DNA of 5,277 bases. It comes from Verrucomicrobiota bacterium (GTDB lineage: Bacteria > Verrucomicrobiota > Verrucomicrobiia > Verrucomicrobiales > Akkermansiaceae). The notes under the pieces were generated by a model. It ran no database searches, had not been told where the DNA came from, and was given only the letters and a program-made list of their open reading frames with translations. This document shows positions 1 to 5,277 of the stretch, one piece after another. Within the stretch, counting starts at the first letter, position 1. Each line of letters begins with the position of its first letter. The position numbers and the translations under genes were made by a program. Where the stretch lies: contig WBXE01000172.1 in the NCBI GenBank assembly GCA_008932955.1, positions 1-5,277 of the forward strand. The letters run 5' to 3'.

Positions 1-90
1 CGCCCAAGGCGGATCTGCACAGCATCCCACCTTGCCCTGCCAATCGCCCGCCCGCGCCAGATGTTGTGCCTTGGACGCTTGCTAACCGGG

Positions 91-495
91 TCATTCCGGG
101 AACGGGGGGGCGTTTTTGATGAGATTGAGGGATTTTTCCCGGTAGTCGCGGTAGTGATCGAAGGCGGCGTTGAGCGGAGGATTTAACGCGGAGTGCGCAG
201 AGACGCGGAGGGGAGTCGCGGTAGTGATTGAAGGCGGCGTTGAGCGAGCCATGCTGCTCGAAGGGTAGGATGGCCAGCACAGCACTGCGCAAAGACTCGG
301 CATACCCTCCTCGGTGGAGGTTTGGTAAACGCCTTGCCAGAGAACGTGCCCGGCAGGGCGTCCGGCTCCGAGGTAGCGCTGCGTCTTGAGGGCTTCACGC
401 AGTTGTGAAATTTCAAGCTCTGTCGTGGCCGTCCTAATTTCAAGGCCTTGGGTGACTTCATCCAGCGTCGAGCCAAGGTGCGGCGGGGTCATCAC
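91..495 (-). pseudogene. Decayed DUF4338/DruA-like gene fragment fused to an unrelated C-terminal tail
   Basis: An open frame of 134 codons reads leftward from a GTG at 493-495 (an ATG follows at 490-492) to a TGA at 91-93. Residues about 28-74 resemble the N-terminal part of the DUF4338 family, which includes DruA of Druantia defence and transposon-associated relatives: ISQLREAL, then RYLGAGRPAGHVLW, then a short loop and LCAVLCW. After Trp74 (near position 274) the frame becomes Ser/Pro/Thr-rich and unnatural. In another minus-strand frame the same DNA reads like real protein (LAILPFEQHGSLNAAFNHYRD). The 70-bp-period duplication at 141-246 shifts that reading into the first frame, giving LNAAFDHYRDYREKSLNLIK and the stop. 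I infer a remnant: a truncated DUF4338 domain joined to the end of another gene, then frameshifted by a duplication. DUF4338 proteins are usually several hundred residues long, so no intact product is expected. The domain call is by eye, and the tail is not identified. Confidence 0.5.
141..246. repeat. Imperfect direct repeat of about 33 bp flanking a short CGCAGAG-type element
   Basis: Positions 144-176 and 214-246 are the same 33 bases with one mismatch (C159 versus T229), a period of 70 bp. The match reaches back to 141 and 211 with one more mismatch. Between the copies lie 37 bases (177-213) containing TTTAACGCGGAG, TGCGCAGAGA and CGCGGAGGGG. These resemble the dispersed CGCAGAG-rich short repeats found between genes in Verrucomicrobia, Planctomycetes and other phyla, often near GxxExxY-protein genes (from memory). 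The layout resembles an inserted element with a long target duplication, or a tandem duplication whose junction holds the element. Since 70 is not a multiple of three, it changes the reading frame of the leftward gene remnant. Confidence 0.7.
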
Positions 496-656
496 CCGGG
501 TAACATGACAAAATCAGCACCTATGTTTAGCCCAAACCTAAAAATCTTTGCAGTTCCTTGAATAGAGGCTGATTTAGCCAATCGCCCTGCAATTCGGCCG
601 CTGCATGGCAATCCCGCCTTGAAATCCCCCAATTCCCGTGCATGCTCCGCCCGCCC

Positions 657-1976
657 ATGGCCGAACCCTCATTCCAATCGCTACCCGGATTCCGCGACTT
701 CATTCCCCGTGAATGCGCGGTACGCAATTATTTGTTTGAGACATGGCGGGCGGTGGCGCGGCGCTGCGGCTACTCGGAATACGAAACGCCCATCCTCGAG
801 GACACCGGCCTCTACCTTAAAAAGTCCGGCGGGGAGCTATCGGCCCAGTTGTTCCGCTTCGAGGACCAGGGCGGGCGCGACGTGACGCTGCGGCCGGAAG
901 TGACGGCCTCGCTGGCCCGCCTTGCGGCCCAACATCAGCGGGATTTTCCCAAGCCGATGAAGTGGTTTGAGATTGGCCAGTGTTTCCGTTATGAGAAGCC
1001 GCAAAAGGGCCGCGGCCGCGAGTTTTACCAATTCAACGTCGATATCCTCGGTGAAGCCGGTCCTGCTGCTGATGCCGAACTCATCGCCCTGGCTATCGAA
1101 ACCATGTTCTCCTTTGGCTTTGTCGCCGGGGATTTTGTCATCCGCGTATCAGATCGCAAGGCCTGGGTGGATTTCGCCGCACGCCATGGCTTGGCCGATG
1201 AGGTGGTGGCCGATTTCCTCAATATCATCGACAAGCTCGAACGGGAAAAACCCGCCGTGCTCGCCACCAAGCTCGCCGCGTTTGGCCTCAGCCCCCAGGC
1301 CGTGCGTGACTTTATCGCCACGCCCGCCAACGCCTCGGCTGCCTATCAGGCGATCCTAGCCGATCTGACTGCCCGTGGCTTCGCCGACTGTGTCGAGCTC
1401 GACCTCTCGATCGTGCGCGGTCTGGCGTATTACACCGGCGTGGTGTTCGAGGTCTTCGACGCTAAAAAGTCGATGCGCGCCGTCGCCGGTGGCGGCCGCT
1501 ACGATACCTTGGTCGCTACCCTCTCCGGCGGTAACGTCGATCTGCCCGCCACCGGCTTCGCCATGGGCGATTACGTCATCCGCAACCTCATCGAGGAAAC
1601 CACCCACACTGCCATGCAAATGGAAGGGTGGCTGCAACGCAATGCCGCCGCTTGCGACGTCTTTGTCGTCGTTGCTGACGAAGGCCAGCGACCCACCGCC
1701 CTGCGCTTGGTCACCGACCTGCGCCGCGCCGGCATCGGCGCGGATCTGCCCTTGGCTCCGGCCAAGGTGCCCAAGCAATTTCAAAGCGCCGAACGCTCAC
1801 ACGCCCGCTTCGCCCTCATTGTCGGGTCCGAGTATCCCGTCCTCAAGCTCAAGGTCTTGGCCAGTCGCGCCGAGGAAACTGGCCACGCCGAGTCCGCCGT
1901 CGCCTGGCTAACCGAGCGTCTCCAACAACCCGACGGCCCGCTCCTGGCTACTCGCCTGACAACTTCTAACCAATAA
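657..1976 (+). CDS. hisS: Histidyl-tRNA synthetase (class II)
   Basis: Cytosolic enzyme that charges tRNA-His with histidine using ATP. From Met at 657 it has 439 residues, normal for bacterial HisRS. The N-terminal catalytic core opens with FQSLPGFRDFIP (6-17). LRPEVTASLARLA (78-90) follows, then motif 2 with its loop, FRYEKPQKGRGREFYQ (110-125). The HisRS-specific HisA motif is SIVRGLAYYTGVVFE (251-265) and carries the catalytic Arg254. Motif 3 lies at about 277-305 (AGGGRYD ... PATGFAMGDY). The anticodon-binding domain covers about 333-420 (DVFVVVADEGQRPTALRLVTDLR). Two oddities: RGLDYY is RGLAYY, and the usual motif 3 GLER arginine is not at its expected place (GDYV instead). Both recall a divergent HisRS subgroup that I associate with Planctomycetes and Verrucomicrobia. 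An in-frame ATG at 642 would add MLRPP. I prefer 657 because family members commonly start MA just before the F.LPGFRDF motif. Neither start has a Shine-Dalgarno sequence. aspS follows 19 nt after the stop. Confidence 0.97.
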   Translation: MAEPSFQSLPGFRDFIPRECAVRNYLFETWRAVARRCGYSEYETPILEDTGLYLKKSGGELSAQLFRFEDQGGRDVTLRPEVTASLARLAAQHQRDFPKPMKWFEIGQCFRYEKPQKGRGREFYQFNVDILGEAGPAADAELIALAIETMFSFGFVAGDFVIRVSDRKAWVDFAARHGLADEVVADFLNIIDKLEREKPAVLATKLAAFGLSPQAVRDFIATPANASAAYQAILADLTARGFADCVELDLSIVRGLAYYTGVVFEVFDAKKSMRAVAGGGRYDTLVATLSGGNVDLPATGFAMGDYVIRNLIEETTHTAMQMEGWLQRNAAACDVFVVVADEGQRPTALRLVTDLRRAGIGADLPLAPAKVPKQFQSAERSHARFALIVGSEYPVLKLKVLASRAEETGHAESAVAWLTERLQQPDGPLLATRLTTSNQ

Positions 1977-1995
1977 CCAATCACTTCCTCCACCC

Positions 1996-3801
1996 ATGCG
2001 CACCCACCACTGCAATCAACTCCGCGAATCCGACATCGGCCAGGCCGTCACTCTCATCGGTTGGGTCAATTCGGCCCGCGATCATGGTGGGGTCATCTTT
2101 ATCGATCTGCGCGACCGCGAGGGGCTCACCCAGTGCGTGTTCCGGCCTGAGGAGAACCCGCAGGATGCATCACTGTCCCACACCTTGCGCGAAGAAGACG
2201 TGGTGCAGGTGACCGGGCGCGTGGCATTGCGCTTGGAGGGTTCGGGCAATACCCGCATCCCCACCGGCGCGATTGAAATTGTCGTCACCGCCTTGCGCAT
2301 CGTCAACAAGGCCGACGTGCTGCCGTTCCAGCTCGACAAGGAGTTGTCTAACGAGGACATGCGCTTGAAGTACCGCTATCTGGACCTGCGCCGCGCGCGG
2401 ATGAGCCACAATATTCGCCAGCGCCACGCCATCACCTCCGCTGCCCGCCGCTATCTCGACGAGGCGGGGTTTTATGAAGTGGAAACCCCGATTCTATCCA
2501 ACCCAACGCCGGAAGGCGCGCGCGACTTTCTGGTTCCCTCACGGCTCAATCCGGGGCGCTTTTACGCCTTGCCGCAAGCACCCCAACAATACAAACAACT
2601 CCTCATGGTGGCCGGCTTTGAAAAGTATTTTCAAATCGCCCGGTGTTTCCGTGACGAGGATTTGCGTGCCGACCGCCAACCGGAATTCACCCAGATTGAT
2701 ATCGAGGCGAGTTTCATTGGCCAGAATGATATCATCACCCTCGTCGAGGGCTTGCTGGTGAGCATGTTCAAGGCCGGCCTCGACATTGATGTGGCGAAAA
2801 ATTTCCCGCGACTGACGTATCGGGAGGCGATAGATACCTATGGATCTGACAAGCCGGACACCCGCTATGAGATGAAGATCATCGACTTGGGGGACATTTT
2901 TGGCGGCACCGAGTTCAAGATTTTCCGGGGCACCATGGACAGTGGCGGGGTGGTGCGCGCAATCAATGCCAAGGGCTTCGCAGGCATCACCACCGGCCAG
3001 ATGAACCGCCTCAACGAGATCGCCATCCAAGCCGGTCTGCCCGTCAAAACCCTCGCCTTTATCAAGTGCGAGGGCGGCGAATTCAAAAGCCCTCTGTGGA
3101 AGTTTTTCACCGGCACCGAGAAGGAAGCCATGATCTCAAAACTCGCCATTGAGGAAGGCGACATCGTGTTCTTCGGGGCCGGCGCCATCGACACCGTCAG
3201 CACTATCCTTGGCCGCGTGCGTACCGAGGTCGCCACGATGCTGGAGCTAACAAAAAATTCCACGGCCTTCAACTTTTTGTGGGTGGTGGATTTCCCGCTG
3301 CTCGCCCTCGACGAGGAAACCGGCGCTTGGGGCGCGGTCCACCATCCCTTCACCCGCCCGCATCCGGATGACGTCCATCTGTTGGAGAGCGGTGACTACG
3401 CGAAGGTGCGCGCGGTGGCCTACGACGTGGTGCTCAACGGCTATGAACTGGGCGGTGGCTCGATCCGCATTCACGAGAAAGACCTCCAGGCACAGATGTT
3501 CCAGATCTTGGGCGTTGGACCCGAGGAGCAGCAAATCAAGTTCGGCCACATCCTCGACGCCTTCCGCTTTGGCGCCCCACCGCATGGCGGATTGGCCCTC
3601 GGCCTCGACCGCATAGCCATGCTCGTCGCCGGTGAGGACTCGATCCGCGAGGTCATCGCCTTTCCGAAAAATAACAAGGGCGCCGATCTGATGTCACACA
3701 GTCCTTGTCAGATCGACACCAAGAACCTGCGCGAGGTGTACGTCCAATCCACTTGGAAAGATCCCAAGCTCGCCGCCGATGCCCCACCCAGCTTGAAATA
3801 G
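1996..3801 (+). CDS. aspS: Aspartyl-tRNA synthetase, bacterial type, probably non-discriminating
   Basis: Cytosolic class II synthetase that attaches aspartate to tRNA-Asp and possibly also to tRNA-Asn. Its 601 residues match the long bacterial form. Residues about 1-105 are the OB-fold anticodon-binding domain (GWVNSARDHGGVIFIDLRDR, 22-41). The catalytic core starts near 120 and includes LRYRYLDLRR-like KYRYLDLRRARM (125-136), the flipping-loop region ALPQAPQQYKQLLM (191-204), and motif 2 CFRDEDLRADRQPEFTQID (217-235). A GAD-type insertion covers roughly 290-420. Core motifs then continue with VLNGYELGGGSIRIH (479-493), FRFGAPPHGG (523-532) and motif 3 GLALGLDRIAML (532-543, Arg539). All expected catalytic motifs are present. 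His30 and Gly82 align by eye with P. aeruginosa His31 and Gly83, linked to relaxed tRNA specificity. E. coli has Leu at the first of these. It starts 19 nt after hisS with a C/T-rich spacer and no Shine-Dalgarno sequence, so co-transcription with hisS is likely. Confidence 0.98.
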   Translation: MRTHHCNQLRESDIGQAVTLIGWVNSARDHGGVIFIDLRDREGLTQCVFRPEENPQDASLSHTLREEDVVQVTGRVALRLEGSGNTRIPTGAIEIVVTALRIVNKADVLPFQLDKELSNEDMRLKYRYLDLRRARMSHNIRQRHAITSAARRYLDEAGFYEVETPILSNPTPEGARDFLVPSRLNPGRFYALPQAPQQYKQLLMVAGFEKYFQIARCFRDEDLRADRQPEFTQIDIEASFIGQNDIITLVEGLLVSMFKAGLDIDVAKNFPRLTYREAIDTYGSDKPDTRYEMKIIDLGDIFGGTEFKIFRGTMDSGGVVRAINAKGFAGITTGQMNRLNEIAIQAGLPVKTLAFIKCEGGEFKSPLWKFFTGTEKEAMISKLAIEEGDIVFFGAGAIDTVSTILGRVRTEVATMLELTKNSTAFNFLWVVDFPLLALDEETGAWGAVHHPFTRPHPDDVHLLESGDYAKVRAVAYDVVLNGYELGGGSIRIHEKDLQAQMFQILGVGPEEQQIKFGHILDAFRFGAPPHGGLALGLDRIAMLVAGEDSIREVIAFPKNNKGADLMSHSPCQIDTKNLREVYVQSTWKDPKLAADAPPSLK

Positions 3802-3833
3802 CCTTAGATAGAGCCCAGGCCGCCATCTAACCC

Positions 3834-3838
3834 AGGAG
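3834..3838 (+). promoter_or_regulatory. Candidate ribosome binding site for the isomerase-like gene
   Basis: AGGAG lies 11 nt before the ATG at 3850. It is the only clear Shine-Dalgarno-like sequence before any of the four plus-strand genes. The spacing is a little long. It supports 3850 as the start, as does the Tat motif five residues into the protein. Confidence 0.45.
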
Positions 3839-3849
3839 CCAGCCATAGG

Positions 3850-4761
3850 ATGCACCTTCAAACTCGCCGCGACTTTGCCAAATTATCCTTGGCGGCTCTG
3901 CCCGCTGTAGGCTTGTTATCCGTTATGTCTCGGCTCAGCGCCGCAGCAGCGCCGACCCAAGCGCCGCCGCCGCCGCCGCCGGGCAGCGTGCGCATCGGTC
4001 TCAATGTTCCACACAGTTTCCGCGATTCGCGCATGAGCGGCGATGAGATCCTCAAAAATTGCGTCGAGCTAGGCCTCGACGGCATTGAGTTGAGAACCCA
4101 GCCCGTGGAGGCGTTTCTCGGCGCGCCCACCACAGCCGAGCAACTCACCCAATGGCGCAAATGCGTCTCTCTCGAGCCGGTGGCGCAATTCCGCCAGAAA
4201 TATGCCGCGGCGGGTCTGCCCATCGAGATCGTCAAAGTGGACGGACTCTTCCAGATGGCCGATGCAGAACTCGATTATGCCTTCGCACTGGCCAAAGCGC
4301 TCGGCGGCAGGGCAATTTCTACGGAAATATCTAACCGGGATGATGACCTCAAACGCATCGGCAGTTTTGCCGATAAGCATCAACTCATGGTCGGCTATCA
4401 CGGCCATGCCACCACCACCCCCGCTGATTGGGAAAAGGCATTTTCCTTCGCCAAGTTCAATGGGGCTAACGTGGATCTAGGGCATTTCGTGGCCGGCAAC
4501 AATATCTCACCCGTGCCCTTCATCCAACAGCACCACGAGCGCATTACCCACGTCCATGTCAAGGACCGAAAAATGCATAACGGGCCCAAAACCCCCTTCG
4601 GTGAAGGCGATACCCCCATTGTGGAGGTGCTTCGCCTCATTCGCGACAACCAGTGGAATATCCAGGCCACCATCGAATTTGAATACCCAGTGCCCGCCGG
4701 TTCCTCCCGCATGGCGGAAATCGCCCGCAGCGTGAAATTCTGCCGCCACGCCCTAGCCTGA
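3850..4761 (+). CDS. Tat-exported sugar phosphate isomerase/epimerase-like TIM-barrel protein
   Basis: A 303-residue protein of the xylose-isomerase-like TIM-barrel family (AP endonuclease 2 superfamily). The N-terminus has a twin-arginine signal: TRRDFAK (5-11), a hydrophobic stretch (about 12-27) and an Ala-rich possible cleavage region (31-35). A six-proline linker (39-44) leads to the barrel. Barrel landmarks are IGLNVPHSF (49-57), LGLDGIELRTQPVEAFL (74-90), IEIVKVDG (125-132), ISTEIS (156-161), LMVGYHGHAT (179-188), NVDLGHFVAGN (207-217), ITHVHVKDRK (232-241) and ATIEFEYP (273-280). Glu159, Asp209, His236 and Glu276 are plausible metal or catalytic residues by analogy with the fold. The substrate cannot be told from sequence; the family includes hydroxypyruvate isomerases and sugar or keto-sugar epimerases. 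Export suggests a role in periplasmic carbohydrate processing, which is inference. The gene starts 48 nt after aspS on the same strand and may be the last of the operon. No clear terminator hairpin follows. Confidence 0.88.
   Translation: MHLQTRRDFAKLSLAALPAVGLLSVMSRLSAAAAPTQAPPPPPPGSVRIGLNVPHSFRDSRMSGDEILKNCVELGLDGIELRTQPVEAFLGAPTTAEQLTQWRKCVSLEPVAQFRQKYAAAGLPIEIVKVDGLFQMADAELDYAFALAKALGGRAISTEISNRDDDLKRIGSFADKHQLMVGYHGHATTTPADWEKAFSFAKFNGANVDLGHFVAGNNISPVPFIQQHHERITHVHVKDRKMHNGPKTPFGEGDTPIVEVLRLIRDNQWNIQATIEFEYPVPAGSSRMAEIARSVKFCRHALA
3964..3981 (+). repeat. (CCG)6 microsatellite encoding a six-proline linker
   Basis: Six perfect CCG codons encode Pro39-Pro44, just after the Tat signal region and before the first barrel strand. 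A pure trinucleotide run can change copy number by slippage without breaking the frame, altering only linker length. Proline runs are known to stall ribosomes and depend on EF-P, so this stretch may slow translation while the signal peptide emerges. That last point is inference. Confidence 0.8.
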
Positions 4762-4783
4762 CCCCATTTCTCCAATCGCCACC

Positions 4784-4920
4784 TGCAGGCTTTACGGATC
4801 GATTTGCAGGATTTGCATTTTTTAGGCTCCTGGGCTGCATGTGCGTCTTGCAGGCGCTTTGACTTAATTGCAGTCTTTATGTTCTAACCTGCAGGCTTTG
4901 CTGCAAGTATTGCAGGCTTT
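4784..4920 (+). repeat. Array of TGCAGGCTTT-like decamers with about 21-bp phasing
   Basis: Exact TGCAGGCTTT occurs at 4784-4793, 4890-4899 and 4911-4920. Close variants are TGCAGGATTT (4805-4814), TGCAGTCTTT (4869-4878) and TGCAGGCGCTTT (4849-4860, two extra bases). Weaker half-matches beginning TGCA lie at 4814, 4836 and 4902. Start-to-start distances of the six good copies are 21, 44, 20, 21 and 21 bp, so they sit about two helical turns apart with one position missing near 4827. All are in the same orientation. Two copies lie within the 8-bp palindrome CCTGCAGG (4782-4789 and 4888-4895). Same-face phasing suggests cooperative binding by a regulator. An iteron-like or other protein-binding array is the alternative. 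Confidence 0.75.
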
Positions 4921-4922
4921 AT

Positions 4923-4938
4923 GTGACATTTTTGTCAC
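4923..4938. promoter_or_regulatory. Perfect inverted repeat GTGACA-N4-TGTCAC, candidate operator
   Basis: Two perfect 6-bp arms (4923-4928 and 4933-4938) flank TTTT. The repeat begins 2 nt after the last decamer of the array. It resembles CRP/FNR-family half-sites (TGTGA / TCAC), but the gap between them is 8 bases instead of the CRP 6, so a different dimeric regulator is more likely. The stem is short and no T-run follows closely, so a terminator is less likely. Confidence 0.45.
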
Positions 4939-4995
4939 CCGTTTGTACCACGTTTTTGTTCTTGGCGATTTGGCCGGTTCCGCTAAGTTTTACTC

Positions 4996-5023
4996 ATTAA
5001 TTCGCTTTGCTGAATTAATTCGC
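4996..5023. promoter_or_regulatory. Paired ATTAAT element (inverted and direct repeat), candidate operator or promoter part
   Basis: ATTAATTC at 4996-5003 is the exact reverse complement of GAATTAAT at 5012-5019. In addition, ATTAATTCGC occurs twice in the same orientation, at 4996-5005 and 5014-5023, 18 bp apart. This AT-rich island is out of keeping with the GC-rich surroundings and sits 83-110 nt before the start codon of the downstream gene. A dimer-binding site or a promoter core both fit. No matching -35 element was found. Confidence 0.4.
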
Positions 5024-5105
5024 CCGCCCAAGCGCCTCCAGCCAGTTCTCTAACATCCCATCTCCAACCCTCCGTAGGCATCTCCAGCCACTGCTCCAAA
5101 ACACC

Positions 5106-5277
5106 ATGAAATCCATTCAGCCCCGCCGCCTCTCCCGCCTTCTGGCGGGTTCCATCGCCGCCCTCGCGCTCGGCGCCGCTCTCCCGCAATCCGCTCACGC
5201 CGGCCTTTATTACTGGGACGTCAACGGCAACACCGTCGGCTTTGGCACCCCTGCAAGCGGCACTTGGGGAAGCAGCG
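5106..5277 (+). CDS. Exported protein, probably autotransporter-associated beta-strand repeat type (5' end only)
   Basis: Only the first 57 codons are in the window; the frame is open at the right edge. The start MKSIQPRRLSRLLAG is followed by a hydrophobic stretch (about 14-26) and an AHA|G signal peptidase I site (30-33), a textbook Sec signal peptide. The mature end begins GLYYWDVNGNTVGFG and continues to SGTWGSS. This W-D-x-N-G-N-T...GTW opening is common in large Verrucomicrobia and Planctomycetes surface proteins that carry autotransporter-associated beta-strand repeats, often with a PEP-CTERM sorting tail. The tail cannot be checked here. The ATG at 5106 is chosen because the signal peptide follows at once; no Shine-Dalgarno sequence precedes it. 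The long repeat-bearing intergenic region upstream suggests its own promoter and regulation. Function is unknown; a cell-surface or matrix role is inference. Confidence 0.75.
   Translation, partial: MKSIQPRRLSRLLAGSIAALALGAALPQSAHAGLYYWDVNGNTVGFGTPASGTWGSS

Larger units (their letters stand above)
4762..5105 (+). promoter_or_regulatory. Long intergenic control region upstream of the exported beta-repeat gene
   Basis: This 344-nt gap between the isomerase-like gene and the next start holds no convincing gene. In order it contains the phased TGCAGGCTTT-like repeats (4784-4920), an adjacent 16-bp inverted repeat (4923-4938), a T-rich stretch (about 4929-4960), a paired ATTAAT element (4996-5023) and a C-rich, G-poor leader (about 5024-5105). 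The leader carries two direct repeats: CTCCAGCCA at 5036 and 5082, and CATCTCCA at 5059 and 5079. I see no strong -35/-10 pair and no Shine-Dalgarno sequence before the ATG at 5106. The region most likely controls the downstream gene, but it could include the end of the upstream transcript. Confidence 0.55.

Noticed and set aside
141..246. CRISPR array from the two 33-bp repeats separated by 37 bp
   Set aside because: Repeat and spacer sizes would fit, but there are only two copies, they read as coding sequence of a gene tail, and the spacer is a known-style dispersed repeat.
91..495. Intact Druantia-type defence gene
   Set aside because: Only a short part of the domain is present, the frame becomes unnatural after codon 74, and no other defence gene is in the window.
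548..576. Possible hisS promoter, TTGCAG and GATTTA at 17-bp spacing
   Set aside because: The -10 candidate matches the consensus poorly, so it is not distinguishable from chance.
549..605. TGCA occurrences at 549, 588 and 602 upstream of hisS as an extension of the decamer family
   Set aside because: They share only TGCA, lack the GGCTTT half and are spaced 39 and 14 bp, unlike the 21-bp array.
4755..4791. AGCCTG ... CAGGCT inverted repeat as a terminator for the isomerase-like gene
   Set aside because: The arms are only 6 bp with a 25-nt loop and no following T-run; the right arm is part of the first decamer.
4923..4938. Intrinsic terminator made by GTGACA-N4-TGTCAC
   Set aside because: The stem is only 6 bp and is followed by CCCG, not a T-run; an operator fits better.
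4868..5053. Plus-strand open frame of 61 codons in the intergenic region
   Set aside because: It lies across the decamer repeats and palindromes, its composition reflects those repeats, it has no ribosome binding site and it resembles no family I know.
4983..5198. Minus-strand open frame of 71 codons overlapping the exported-protein start
   Set aside because: It is a shadow of the signal peptide coding region and the C-rich leader, with a Gly/Glu/Arg-rich product and no recognisable motif.

Overview
The window looks like a stretch of chromosome from a GC-rich member of the Verrucomicrobiota, probably near Opitutae. This is inferred from gene style and not proven. The pointers are a HisRS of the divergent type with RGLAYYT and GFAMGD motifs, Tat-exported xylose-isomerase-like TIM-barrel proteins, an exported protein opening with the YYWD.NGNT.GFGT..GTW pattern of autotransporter-associated beta-strand repeat proteins, and a general lack of Shine-Dalgarno sequences.

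Layout. Positions 1-90 show nothing recognisable. Positions 91-495 (minus strand) hold a decayed gene. Its first half resembles the DUF4338/DruA-like domain. Its second half is an unrelated-looking C-terminal tail, broken by a 70-bp-period duplication that encloses a short CGCAGAG-type repeat element. Positions 496-656 are a divergent intergenic region with no convincing promoter. Then comes a plus-strand cluster: hisS (histidyl-tRNA synthetase, 657-1976), aspS (aspartyl-tRNA synthetase, 1996-3801, 19 nt later) and a Tat-signal sugar phosphate isomerase/epimerase-like gene (3850-4761, 48 nt later). The close spacing suggests co-transcription. hisS-aspS pairing is known in other bacteria, whereas the exported TIM-barrel protein has no obvious link to tRNA charging.

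Positions 4762-5105 are a 344-nt intergenic region and the most unusual part of the window. It has six close copies of a TGCAGGCTTT-like decamer, mostly about 21 bp apart (two helical turns). A 16-bp inverted repeat follows directly, and a paired ATTAAT inverted/direct repeat lies further on. Together they look like a multi-site control region for the next gene. That gene starts at 5106, encodes an exported protein with a clear signal peptide, and runs off the end of the window.

How the parts relate: the two synthetases are housekeeping translation genes. AspRS carries residues (His30, Gly82) associated with non-discriminating enzymes, which would imply Asn-tRNA formation through GatCAB in this organism. 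The exported 3' gene appears to be a separate transcription unit under its own, possibly elaborate, regulation.
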